Origin: Atrichornis clamosus
Taxonomy: Eukaryota; Chordata; Aves; Passeriformes; Menuridae
Length of the DNA stretch: 64,000 nt
Direction: 5' to 3'
Assembly (NCBI GenBank): GCA_013400975.1
Contig: WBMZ01008639.1
Location: forward strand, 62,001 to 126,000
Below, in pieces: positions 48,300-60,340 of the stretch. The notes below the pieces were generated by a model. It had not been told where the DNA came from. It did not search any database and worked only from the letters and a program-made list of their open reading frames with translations. A program made the position numbers and the translations under genes. How positions within the stretch are numbered: position 1 is the first letter of the stretch; the number at the start of each line of letters is the position of its first letter.

Positions 48300-48640
48300 G
48301 CAGCCTCTTGACTATCTCTTTCAACCCCCTTCCCTTTGACCAGTAGGATGATTGAAAAAAGCTACCTGTGCTCCAGAGTCCCTTACTGCGTGTCCAAGGA
48401 CTCTAATCCTTGTTGATCCTCTTCAGACTGCTCCTGGCTCTGTAACCGGTGCCCATATAGAACAGTAGCAAGCAATAGTCAGTGGACTGTAGAAGGCTTG
48501 GTATTCTCTCATTGACATCCCTGATTCAAATCCCCAGCAATAAGCACGCCTCTCTAGGGAGTGAGTCAGGGACACAGATGTGTGCTTTCATACTTCTCAG
48601 AAGAGAGCTGCCTACTGCTACCACCCATCATACTCTGCCT
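48300..48640 (-). pseudogene. CR1 ORF1 esterase-domain remnant
   Basis: Reading the reverse strand in the CR1 frame gives IRDVNERIPSLLQST followed by DYCLLLFYMGTGYRARSSL, with GTGY (about 48441-48452) in the place of the family's GTND block, then LKRINKD. Farther upstream a frameshifted stretch resembles the start of the domain. CR1 ORF1 commonly carries an SGNH-type esterase with these motifs. Here stops, frameshifts and changed residues mark a dead copy. The recognition is by eye and moderately secure. Confidence 0.68.
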
Positions 48641-48800
48641 GGGCTACCAGCTCCTCGGAGGTCTCTGCCCGCCCCTGGGACTTGCCCAACTCAGGACCCA
48701 CCCCTGTATGCTGCAGTCCTCCATGGTGGAATGCTCCTGAAGACAAGTTTACCATCTTGTCAAGCAACTTCATCCCTAAGATGCCTTTTATTTTAAGAAG

Positions 48801-49283
48801 TGTAGGTACTTATTGGTTGCTGTGATAGTGACAACTGGCAACAGTTGCTGCCTTAGGTGCGTTATAGCACAAAACATAGTTCAGGTACTGTTTGTTTTGT
48901 TTCTGGGATGCTAACTAAAATGATGCCAGGCTACCTGTTTATTTACACATCTCTCCCTCTGCCTCTCTATTTCTGATGGCCAGGTTGATTTCCTGCCTGA
49001 ATCAAGACTGGAGTATGTAAAAGCTTCTATAATCTGTCATTAACCCATGGATACCTTGAATTAGTAATGATGCCTTTAACAGCAGTAAGACAGTGGTGTC
49101 CAATTTCTTTTAATTATTTCTCATTTCAAGCATAACATGAAGAAAAATTGCCATCTCAATTGCTGTGGTACATATTTATTGTTGGTGAGTTGTTTTTCTA
49201 TGATTTTTAAGTTATTTCTGACATAATGAATACTTGATTTTAATCTGTCTACAGTTGAGTGACTTCATAACTCCTTAAAGTGA
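48801..49283. other. Non-coding stretch
   Basis: No gene or transposon is recognised between the reverse CR1 and the next solo LTR. Confidence 0.45.
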
Positions 49284-49288
49284 TCATA

Positions 49289-50379
49289 TGTATTGGGTTT
49301 GCATGGCAAAGTGGAGGTAATGAGTGGGCTATAGATGTGGCTGCTGCGAGACGCTGCCAGAAGCTTTCCCTGTGTGCTACAGAGCCAATGCCTGCCGGCT
49401 CCAAGATGGACCTGCTGCTGGCCAGTGTTAAGTCCATCGGTGATAGTAGAAGCACTTCTGGGATAACAGACTTAAGGAAGAGGAGAAAAACCCAAGTGGA
49501 CAACTGCAGGCAAAGAGAGGAGGGGGAATATATGAGCAAACAGCTTTGCAGACCCCAAGGTCAGTGAAGGAGGGGAAGGAGGTGTTTCAGGTGCTGGAGA
49601 AGAGATTCCCCTGCAGCCCATGGTAAAGACCTTGGTGAGGCAGCTGTGCCCCTGCAGCCCATGATGGTCTATGGTGCAGCAATCCGCCTACAGCCCCTGG
49701 AAGATCCCACTCCAGAGTATGGATGCCTGAAGGACACTGTGACTCTGTGTGAAATTCATGCTGGAGCAGGTTCCTGGCAAACCTGTGGACCTGTGGATAG
49801 AGCACCCCATGCTGGTGAGAAGTTTTGGCCCTGTGAAGGTCACATGCCGGAGCAGTCTGTTCCTGAAGGAATGCAGCCCATGGGAGGCATCCATGCTGGA
49901 GCGTCTGATGAAGACTGTAGCTTGTGGAAAGGACTCACCTTAGGGAAGTTTATGGAGGACTGTCTCCTGTGGCAGGCAAAGAGCGTGAGGAGTCTTCCCC
50001 TTGCAGAGGAAGGAGCAACAATGAATTGACTACAACCCCCACTCCCTGTACTCCTCTGCCACTGGAGGAAGAGGATTCAGGAGTGCAGTTGAGCCTGGGA
50101 AGAACAGAGGAGTAGGGGGAAGGTATTTTAAGATGTGGGTTTTATTTTTCATTACCCTACTGTAGTTGGATTGGCAATAAATTAAACTAATTTCCCCAAG
50201 TTGAGTCTGGTTTGTCCATAATGGCAGCTGGTGAGTGATCTCTCCCTGTCCTTATCTTGTTATATTTTTCGGTTATATTTTCTCTCTGTTGTATTTTCTC
50301 TCCCTTGTCTAGCTGAAGAGGGGACTGATAGAGACACTTTTGTGGGCATCAGGCATCCACCCAGGGTCAACCTAAAACA
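49289..50379 (+). mobile_element. Best-preserved 1.1-kb solo LTR
   Basis: Starts tgtattgggtttgcatggc and ends ggtcaacctaaaaca, bounded by exact 5-bp target duplications TCATA at 49284-49288 and 50380-50384, as expected for ERVL-like integration. U3 contains spaced variants of CATGCTGGAGCAG (49757, 49808, 49843, 49892), so it is built from degenerate tandem units. A polyadenylation signal AATAAA lies at 50176-50181, followed by the U5-like stretch with 'gtgagtgatctctccctgtcc' and 'attttctctcccttgtctagctg'. No gag-pol interior is adjacent: it is a solo LTR formed by recombination. Open frames at 49646-50029 are a U3 by-product. Confidence 0.93.
50176..50181 (+). terminator. LTR polyadenylation signal AATAAA
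   Basis: AATAAA in ggcaataaattaaact at the expected R-region position of the solo LTR. Confidence 0.65.
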
Positions 50380-51147
50380 TCATATAATTTTGATAAAAAT
50401 AAGACCCAGGAAAAAGCTAAATGTATGTAAATTTTATGAGGACAAGAAGGACAGTCTAAATTTCAATCATTCTCTTTGAAATACTCTAAATATATTTACA
50501 CAAAGATGAGATCATTTAGAAAAAAAGCTTCTTGGCTTTGGAATAGGCATACAGAGGAGGAAAAAGTTAATTTGATGTATCCCTGCAGTTTCTGTTATGA
50601 AAAAATGAGTGTGATGGGGTGACAGTAATTAACATCATCATGTGAAGAAATGACACCATCCGTGTTCTCTTTTAGGGAATATAAAAATGGATTGTTGATT
50701 GTAAAGCTGAGAGGCAGATCAGAGTATGGAGGGAATGGTACTTCTGGTAGAGAAATTTTAAATCCCAGAGATCTCAAAAATAAAAGCCAGCTGAATAGAA
50801 ACTGCAGATTGTTTAGTCACAGGAACATATGGCATCATGCAAAATACTGAAACTGAATGATTAAACAGACAGACTGAACATTTATATGCACGGTACAGAG
50901 CTTGTAGTCTATTTAAAGTCAAAGATGAGTACTAATTCCAAAAGCTAATGAAATCAGAAGATCATTTCTGGAAGCAATAGGCACAATTTTATGATGTTGA
51001 GTACCTTGATTACCTCAACTAATTGCATAACATGGATTTACCAAAATGTGCTTGCAAGAGTCATTTTTGGCTAGCAAAATGTACCAAGGTAGTTGTGTGT
51101 GTGTATGTGCATATGTGCTTTAAATTATGCCCAACAGTATACGTTTA

Positions 51148-51174
51148 AATATATATATGTATATATGTATATAT
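51148..51174. repeat. (TA)n/(TG) microsatellite
   Basis: An AT-dinucleotide tract with regularly spaced GT steps (atatatatgtatatatgtatatat). Confidence 0.85.
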
Positions 51175-52593
51175 GAAAAAATAAATTCATTTTGTTTATC
51201 CTTGAAGACTGGTGTTTGCAATGCTGGTGTTACATGAAAAGTGACTGAATTCAGCAGAGCTACTATGTACACTATATAGAAATTGAAATTTATTTAACTC
51301 CATGGTATCTGAATAAATCATACAAGGAACAATATTTTCTATAATAAATAAGTCATTGAGATAGACTGCATGGGACAAGAGATGCTCTTCTATTTAGCAC
51401 AGACCAGTCAGAAAACTATGAATGCTTTATAGTCCTTAACAGAGTCATAATCTGTGTCTTGCTTCCCAGATGATGGGATTACTTTTTTTCTTTATTTACT
51501 CTAATTTTTGTCTGTTCTAGGCATGTGAAGTCAAGAAAAATAATAAGTATATCTGCTGCAGTATGTGTAATGTGTAACAAATATTATTAATAAAAATATA
51601 ACCAATTTTTTTCTCTTAGATGAAGCTCTGACTTTCCTGAAGCCAAAGAAAATTGGTTTTATCCTTTTGGTTTTTTGTTCAGGTGATATGTTTTCTTAAG
51701 AATTTTTAAAGGCTATTATTATTTGTACTTCTTTTTGGATAATTATAAACATTTATAGCTGTATAGACTTAGCAGTAGGCTGTTTGTTGCAGTGACTGCT
51801 TGCATATGTTCTTTATGACACACAGTTCTATAATATTATGGGGTTTTGTTCATGTCTTCTTTTTGATTTGCTATTCTTTATTTAGTTTGATTATACTTAC
51901 AGTTTGCATAGTCATTACAATTATAGAATGGTTTTTACATCAGCACAGGCAAAATAATGTCTTGGGAGGCTGCTAGATAAGTGCCAAGAATAAAATAAAA
52001 TAGATTTTAAGATTTCTTTGCTATAGTCAACATTTTGATACCTCATTTTCACTTTTTAGCATGAACTGTAGGATGATCTCCTATTGAGCTATTTATCTAA
52101 CTGTCAATTTTATCTAACTGAGCTTTTCAATTTTCATAGCTTAAATTCTTCTAAGTTTTTAAATTAAAGCATACACAGAAGAATATTTGTGGTGTACAAC
52201 CTTGCAGATACACATTACTCTCTAGTTAATGTAATACTTTTGTCACTGCCTGTTAATAAGTGTTGTTTTCTAACAGTGGTTACTTTAGATCCAGATGTTC
52301 CAGTCAAATATTTTGCATAAACCTATGAGAATATCTATCAATGAATATACAGTTTTCAAGAAAGAGTTGAAAATATTAAGGAAAAAAAAAAAGACCATTA
52401 CTTAATGAGACAAATCCTATCTATACATGTAAAGGTGCTGAAAAATAACAGCAGTAGTAAAAATGTCCTGTTTGCATTTCTTTATTCCAGTGCCACTCCA
52501 TTTTCCTTAATGGAAGGTAGGATGAATGCATCTAACAGTTGTATGACATGGATCTAATAGACATAACACTTAAAAGGGAGCTTCTTTCTCCAC

Positions 52594-52777
52594 CAGCTGG
52601 GAATCTGTCTAAACTTCACACTTTCCAGCTGGGCAGATAAGAAGGAATATCGCAATGGGTTGGTTTTGCGCAGCTGACCTATTTTATGTCTTCTTCTATT
52701 GATCTTGTTGCCTACCTCTCTGCTGTAATTAGATGAGCTGAAAACTGAGGCTTATGCAAGTGCTACTGTAGCAGCTG
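52594..52777. promoter_or_regulatory. Cluster of four CAGCTG E-boxes
   Basis: CAGCTG occurs at 52594, 52626, 52671 and 52772. A GATAAG sits five bases after the second box (52636-52641), and a homeodomain-type TAATTA lies at 52726-52731. The four boxes within 184 bp of AT-rich DNA are unusual enough to suggest an enhancer, but binding sites alone do not prove one. Confidence 0.25.
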
Positions 52778-54861
52778 AAGAGATGATGTGTTAAGCTCCT
52801 TTAATTCTGATCACTGTTTTGCTTAAGCACTGCTCCAAGTGGAATGTATACAAATAATCATTAATGAATCCATAATGTTTCTTTCCAGTAAATCACAATG
52901 ATCAGATAAAAACAAATTTTTGGCCTACAGTGGTGGTTGGTTTTGAGAAAGTTAATCTTACTCCATTTGTCAGAATCACAATGTGCTGACCAGAACAACA
53001 CACGTCATTAGCCTCCTTCTGAAATTTTTGATCAAAATGTTAGAAGAAAAGCCATAATAATTTCTACACTATTGATTCTTTCCCTCAAGCCTGAATTCTT
53101 CTGATTCAGATTCAAATACAAAATCAAGCCATAGCATAAGCAATCTCAACTTCTACTCAAATACTTCTATCATTTTATATTGTGATCAATATTTTCTGTA
53201 AAAAGTAAAATTTTCTTAGTACCACTTTCACTGCCAAATTTTAGTGATGGCAACACTAGAAATACAATTCATAGGGCTAATAATTGTAAATCCTTTTACA
53301 GTTCCTATACTACACCCAAAACACCTTTTCTTTTCTCTCAGCAACTAAGCTGTTATATAATACTTGAATGACAAAAAAGAAATTAATATTCTTTGTTCAA
53401 AATGTATGATTCAATCATCTAAGTACCTATGTAGCACCATGTGAAATTCAGCAGGGAATTGTTATTTCAAGTGATGAATTGTATCCTACTCTGAATGGAT
53501 TTTTTCTGCCATTTAGATCCTTGAATGTGTAGCAATCTACTTGAAATGCTGGGAAATTTATGCCTATTTTTCAACCCAGTTTGCTACCTAGTGAAGTTCA
53601 TTAAAAAAATTTGTCGCTGAATCCAGTGGTAACTGGATGGAGCCCATGATACCTAGGACTGAAACTATAGTAACAGGAACTGGGAATTTATAAGAAAACA
53701 GCTATTCTCCATGTTCTTTCTTGATTATTCAACTGTCAATCTTTATAGACAAATTTATGTCAACTAACAGTTAAATTAAGCAGCAATTAGGTTTTCCCAA
53801 TAATTAATAGACAAAGGTAGGTTCCTCCCAGAGGCACATTGCTGGTTATCGTAGCAGGGCTGAGTTACTCTTTAGAGATGTTGTTGGTCTTCACTTAAAG
53901 TTCTTTAAGACATAAAAAGGGAAGACACAAGCTTGAGACCAAAATAATTTTGGAAGGAGATTAAAATTATTCAAGTTATTAATAATGAAAGTTATTAAAA
54001 CTTTGTGTCACTTTCAGTAAGACCAAAGTATATCTAGAAGCAGAGATAGGATGGCTAATGGCAGTGACAGAATAGAAATGGAAATTACCACATCTGAGGA
54101 GGAAACAGAACTCAGAGTTTAATGTGCTCGGATGAAGACAGTTAATGATTGTCATTGCAGAATAATGAAAAACTGGCACACTTTTAAATTTTGATGAGTA
54201 GCTAATTTATCAAATTTGGAATATAAGTATACCTGTAAAATAATAAATATTGTACTGTATTTATAGAAAGAAAAACAACCCAGAGAAAGAGGAACTATGT
54301 TTTAATTTCAATAGAGTAGAAACTTTTGGAATAAATTAGGAAGAAATTAGTCATGGAAATAGAAATTAATGGAAAATCAAAACCATCTTTAAAAAGATAG
54401 ATAATACCATGATAACTTGGTATCTTTATTTGATAGAATAATTCATTCCATGGATATGAGAGAAGTGGAAGATCTAACTTCTCTATTTATGAAGTGCTGG
54501 AAATGTTTAACTATAGAAAAATACTAGAATGTTGAAGATATAGAATTAGTAAAAAAAATTGATGTTGATAAAAAGCTAACCAAGGGGGCATCTTAAGTCT
54601 GCCATCATTTATATGTTATATATTATTTTTATATTTTCTGACTGCTAAATTCTTTGCTTGCAAACATAAACCCATTTCTGATCTGAAAGTCTTCAGTATA
54701 AATTGTTTCAGGATAATATTAGGAGAATCAGGAGGAACTACTTCTTAGGTATGGTCAGTTACAAATGATAATCATAAAACTTCAGACAGAATGCTCTAGA
54801 GAGTGTTGTGGAAAAGATAAGCTTTTTAATTCTGTTAAGTCATTTATATTACAGGCATATC

Positions 54862-54877
54862 TTTTTTTTTTTTTTTT
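54862..54877. repeat. T-homopolymer
   Basis: A run of 16 T residues. Confidence 0.9.
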
Positions 54878-55361
54878 CTCAAGATCCTTACAAAATTCTT
54901 GGTCTAGGCTTAGTCCTATAATCATTAGGCCCTATTCATAACCATGGTAAACAGATATAGCTGCTCTGAAGTCAGTGAACAGTAGTTGAAGTCTGTCCAA
55001 TAATGATTCTGTTCTCTCATGATAGATACAGTTCATATGCAGAGTACCCTTCAAATATTAATAAGCTCCTGGCTTTTTAGAAGGGACTCAGTTAGAAATA
55101 TTTTTAAATAATGACATAGTCTTGTTCTACAGGAGAGTTGCACAACTGATTCCATGACTGATCTAAGTGTTATTGAAATCAAAGACACCCATGAGAATTA
55201 CAAGAATTGTTCTTTCATATACAGCAAACAAGAATTTTTCTTAAGAGCTCACTCGCTTGTTACCATGTAGGAGCACAACATTCCTTTCTTTCCCTATCAG
55301 TGCATCTTACTTTTAAGGATGAAACCATTTGTTGTAGCTGATTATGTGTACATGTATGTAC

Positions 55362-55381
55362 ATGTATGTGTACACATACAT
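55362..55381. repeat. Perfect 20-bp TG/CA palindrome
   Basis: atgtatgtgtacacatacat is its own reverse complement. It sits in a longer TG/CA-rich imperfect palindrome from about 55347 to 55389 with several GTAC and CATG steps. Confidence 0.9.
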
Positions 55382-58300
55382 ACATGTACTCTAAACAAAA
55401 AATTAAGTTAGAAATCAGATTTCACTGTAATGGCCATGTTTAAAAAAATTATAAATCATGCCTGTAATAGTAAAAGAAAGCTTTTCTAGACTGGTACTAA
55501 TTAACAACATGTAAATGGTTCATTCTTATTATCAACCATTATAATTACATACTCAAAGGCATCACTACTTAGCACTGAACATTAGCTGTGAGTACTCAAC
55601 CACACCGAGTTGGTCTGTGTGATTAGCAGTGATGGCAACAACACTTCATGTCCTCAGTCACCACAGTGCAAATGACCAGGCCCAAGAGCTCTTCAACAAA
55701 AAGAGTTGAAGTAAACATTTTCTCACTTTTACCCATCTCCAAGTTCAAGATCTTGTCCTTTTATGAGGTGGTTGATTTTTAAGGCAATTCCCAGCCCTTG
55801 GCTCCCACCCTGGTCTACACACAGCCTGAATCTGGGAAAAAACTATTTTCCAGTCTGCAGCCCATGCCTCATTCTGTTGCTTGTCTGCTGCTCCCTTTCC
55901 TAATGGAGAAGCTGTCTGCACAGGTGCTTTTTTCTATGCTGAGTAATGGCCCATGAGTGCACTGCTAGTTAAGCTGCTGGGTGCACAAATACTTTTGCAG
56001 GTATGCTGACATGCTGTTTCATACAGGTTCATGCTATTTCTTTCTTCCTTCAATACTTGACTTGTGTGTCAGAATAACGAGCAAAACTCTAGAAAGTGTC
56101 TTAGAAGAGAGGTTTTAAAACATTGTGAGGCTGAAAGCTTTTTATTGCATAAATTATATGTGGATGTTTTTATTTTTACCACAACCTTATTAATGTCTTA
56201 ATGTAGGGATTCTGTAACTTTCAAAATAGGCATGCTATAGCACTCCCTGGTGCAGTGGGGATGGAATTTGTTTATCCAGTTCTAAATCAAATATGGTAAA
56301 ATTGTTTCCTGGAACAGGAAATTGACTCTGAATCTGCCTTTACACAAAATATTTTCTTTTCCAATTTCATTATCATGGGCCATGTTTTATGAATACTGCT
56401 TTATGACACAAATATATGAAGGAATAGGTTCCCTGATCTATCGAAAGAATGGTTCTATAAAATGTATATTTCTTAATTCTGGTGTTTGGATAAATAAAAG
56501 CTATCAAATAACTAGACTCTTTTCTCTCCACCCACAAAGGAATTGACTAGTGATTAAGTCTTTGACTTCTTTCATTTTATTCATAGCTTCTAGTTATGTA
56601 GCTATTTCACTCAACAGTGACAGACTTCAAACGCTTTACTTACTGCTGATTTAGCCATACACATATTTAATTGTATCTAAAGGTTGTGAAGTCCCAGTTG
56701 TTTTAAGTCTCTCACTGAAATGTGTGACTGTAATATTGTGGAGGAATGTCTATTTTTCATTAGCTAATACATTTTATGGATGAATAACAGATTGTCATTC
56801 AAATTGATTGTTTCACTTAAAATGTTTAACTGCTGAGGTGGATTGCTTTTGTACACCGTTACTCAAAGCAAAGTATATACTTTTAGAAAGATTTTAAAAT
56901 GGAGTAATTAAATGATACAGAAGTATGGTCATTGTCTTACTAAAAGGAAGGCCAAAGTCTGCTGACCATTCTTTAAAGTTATTGTATTTTGTTTATGAAT
57001 ATTCATAGAAATCACTGTAACGTGAATGTTTTCCTTATCACAAGGGACGTCAGGTAAAAGAAAGACTATTTTTTTTGTAGAATTTTATTTTAATTTTTGT
57101 ATTATTATTATTATGGGTACATAGCAATAACGTTATGAATTAAAAATAAATTTATTAATTTTAAGTAAAGCGGAAGTTTGCCTCACCAAAAGCTCATATA
57201 AAAGTGAATATTTTTAATAGAATAGAGATCTTGGTAAAGAGCTTTAATTCCTGCTTTGTCTTAAGTTAGCAATCAACAAACTTGCCTGGGTGGCATATGT
57301 TTATTTTCATTAAAAATGGGATATTAAAGTGAGATGATTAAAAAAAGAAACCCTGTATTTTCAGTGACACATTGAACTTCAAAAAGTCATTTAAATACTA
57401 GGTATCTAACTAAGCTTGCTTCTTTTTCCCTCATGTAAGAAAATCAAGAAAATTAAGCTCTTTCACAGTCTTTTGCTTTTCTAGTCCTGTAGAACAATAC
57501 ATCCTTCTCAGAATCAGAGCTCTGGGGGAATAGCACAAAGTGTACTTGGTAGCAAGGAAGTGCTTGAAAATGGAAGACATTGGGCAATTCCATGGAAAGA
57601 GACACTGACTATGTCAGTGACTTATAAGAGATTATAAATGCTTAATCACTCCATCATTTTACAATGGGGCAGTAATCCAGTTACATTTGTCTTATTAAGA
57701 ATAATTAAACAATTATTTATATAATTTATACTTGCCATAGATGATTCAATTGTATTTTCAGGATAAAATTTCTTAAATATCTATTCTGAATATTAAAAAA
57801 AATTAAACATGGATACATTTGTGGAAACATTATTTGTGTCCTGGAAGAACCATATAAAACAACATAATGGTTACATTAAACTGTACTATTACAATTTTAG
57901 CTCAGTTGCTTTCTGTAATATTATGTAATAAACATTTAGAAAAAGACTGTTTTTAAAGCTATAAATATCCTTGTTGCTTTTATACTTCTCTTTTATATCA
58001 ATTCACCTGTGTTCTATTAAAAAGTCACATTGTTTATAAGCCATTATTCAGGAACTATAGCAAAACAAAAATTGATTAAAGTTATAAAGACAGATGGAAC
58101 AGAAACAACTTGATACACCAAGCACCAAGAGTATCTAATGATGACTGTCATATCTGCATCCTTTTATCCTGGTAACCTGAAACTCATTTTAAGTTAAACA
58201 CTAGTGCCCATTTATGGCTTCAACAATTCTCACAAATATATTTATCAAATGAGTCAGGGTAGTTCATGTAGTAGTTTCATGAGAAAATGGGTGCCTCTGA

Positions 58301-60340
58301 AAAACAATTTTAGACAGCCTCAGTGATAGGAACATCCATAGTATGATATAATACTTTCATAGACTGCACAGGGACTTGTCTAGACCCAGCAAATAAGGAA
58401 GCACCAGGTATTTATTGAGTGTATAAGAGTTAGCATATGTGAGTGTGGAGTAAAATATTCCTCCATCAGAATTTACTGATGACCTTGCTTTGCAGAACAG
58501 ATGCCTAGTAGTTTGCAATAATTTTCTATGGGCCATTACATCAGCATAGAAAATCCAGAGCCTGACTATATATCTTTTACTCCCATGTCAAGAAAGGATG
58601 GAGGAGAGTTAGCGCTAGTATTTCATTAATGAATACAGCCAACACAAGGACAGAACAAATCAACTTTTACTCTAGTGGCAGAACTATATGACTTCTAGTA
58701 GGAAGGAAAATAGGTGACATACTTGTGGAAACCTGAGGAAAACATTTTGTTGACAGAATGAAATAGTAAGAACTAGAATTTGGCTTGATAATATCTTTAT
58801 TTTGATTCTGTGCAGTCATCTGTAGTAACTGCAGCAAGACCAACACATTTCCATGGCTTCTGAAAATTGGCCTAAGGAAACATCTCCAGATTGTGCTAAA
58901 ACCTTTCTGCAGTGGTGTTTCAGAGGACAGATACCATGTACTGAGTTACCAAATCCTTCATGGGATGATCAATGATTTCCTTGTCCCATTTGATTTAGAA
59001 AAAAGAGAGGTAGAAGGAAAAAAACCCAAAGCAATAGTGTATTTTGACTGTCTCTATGGTAGCACAGGGACAGGGAGCTAGAGCAGAACCACTGTGCTGT
59101 TTTGTCTTGGCTAGAAAATTCTCTAGGAAGGGCGCAGATCTGGCAGGTGTAAAAGCTGCAAAATCAGGATGTGAACCACATTTAACACTGGCAGCTCACA
59201 GTGACAAGATGCTAAAAAAGTGTTTTTATCTATAGCGTATTGAGATTCTTAACAATGAAGTAATATTCAGAGGTCATTCAGTGTCACTATTTCTTGCAGA
59301 GATAATGCTCAGCTTTCTGAATGTGCGTCTTTACATTTATTTTAAAGCCACTGATTCTACCTATTTATTTACCTACTTTTAGGCGTTTCTCAGCAATTTG
59401 CTCAGTAGCATCTGCCACGTAGAAGGGCATCGTGATTTATCTGCAGCTCTGAATATATTACTTGTTAACCTTTACGAACACCTAGTGTGACTCATTCCAT
59501 CTTATCACAGCAGACGTCAGTGGGAGTAAGCATCATTCAACAGGACAACCAGTTTGTACAAGATATAGGTGCGTGTACAAAATGTACCCAGATAAAAGAG
59601 TCAGTTAATTTTTAAATTGTTAAACAGAAACATGAATGCAACAGTGCTGTGTTCCATGGGATATGATCCATGTGCATTGGCAGTCATAATAAGGGGATCA
59701 AGAATCTAATGATAGCCTAAATAATGAAGAAGAGAAATGCTCTGTAATTGTCACCTCTAAGTATCTCTCATTAAAAAAAAAAAAAGCAGCTCTCCCCAGC
59801 AGTGCCTTGCATGCTGTAGTTCTCTGCCTAATGCAAACTTCCAAAGATTTGGGAAGCACTGCACTTAAACAGCTTAAATTTCAATGAGTTTGTCCATGCT
59901 GCAGTTTCTAAATTTTTTGTGCTCATGAAAATTTATGAAAGAAATTTCCTAAGACATATACTTAAATGCGTGTATTGTCATTTGGATTGATTTATACTGT
60001 TGGATTCATACAGGTCTTCAGACTACCAGTTCTCTCACAAAACCAGATTTCTGGCAATTTATACTAAAATGGGCAAAACAACAAATAAAAAATATATAAT
60101 CCACATAATCTGTTGAACCAATTGAAACACAAGCAACTAAGCAAGCAAAGATAAGGGAAACTTTTGTCTCTCTTTCTCTCTCAAGTCAAGATTATTCTAT
60201 GAGGACAATTGTCTTCTAATTTCACTTCATAAAAGAGACTTTGAGAAGGTTTCCCAGGAGTTTTCTTTCTGAAATGGATGAAATTGTAAAAATGGTCCAA
60301 AGCAACCCATTAAACGTCATGACCGGATATGGTTGTGGGA

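Larger units (their letters stand above)
46153..48800 (-). mobile_element. CR1 LINE with ORF1 and ORF2 remnants, reverse
   Basis: The forward strand opens with the reversed CR1 terminus (attatagaaccatagaatcatagaatagc). It then runs through the 3' UTR, ORF2 C-terminus, RT, linker and the C-terminal edge of the endonuclease, to about 48290. From about 48300 it continues with ORF1 esterase sequence. The N-terminal and central endonuclease are therefore absent, so the 2.65-kb copy has an internal deletion between ORF1 and ORF2. It is the best preserved RT-bearing CR1 in the window. Its 5' limit near 48800 is approximate. Confidence 0.88.
50385..60340. other. 10 kb nearly repeat-free AT-rich stretch
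   Basis: Apart from simple repeats I recognise no transposon and no gene. Frames are short. The E-box cluster at 52594-52777 and a perfect 20-bp palindrome at 55362-55381 are the notable local structures. A slightly GC-richer segment at 55740-55980 matches nothing I know. The scarcity of transposons here contrasts with the 41-50 kb region. Confidence 0.5.

Noticed and set aside
49289..50379. Possible complete endogenous retrovirus
   Set aside because: Target duplications bracket a single LTR; no gag, pol or env sequence is adjacent.
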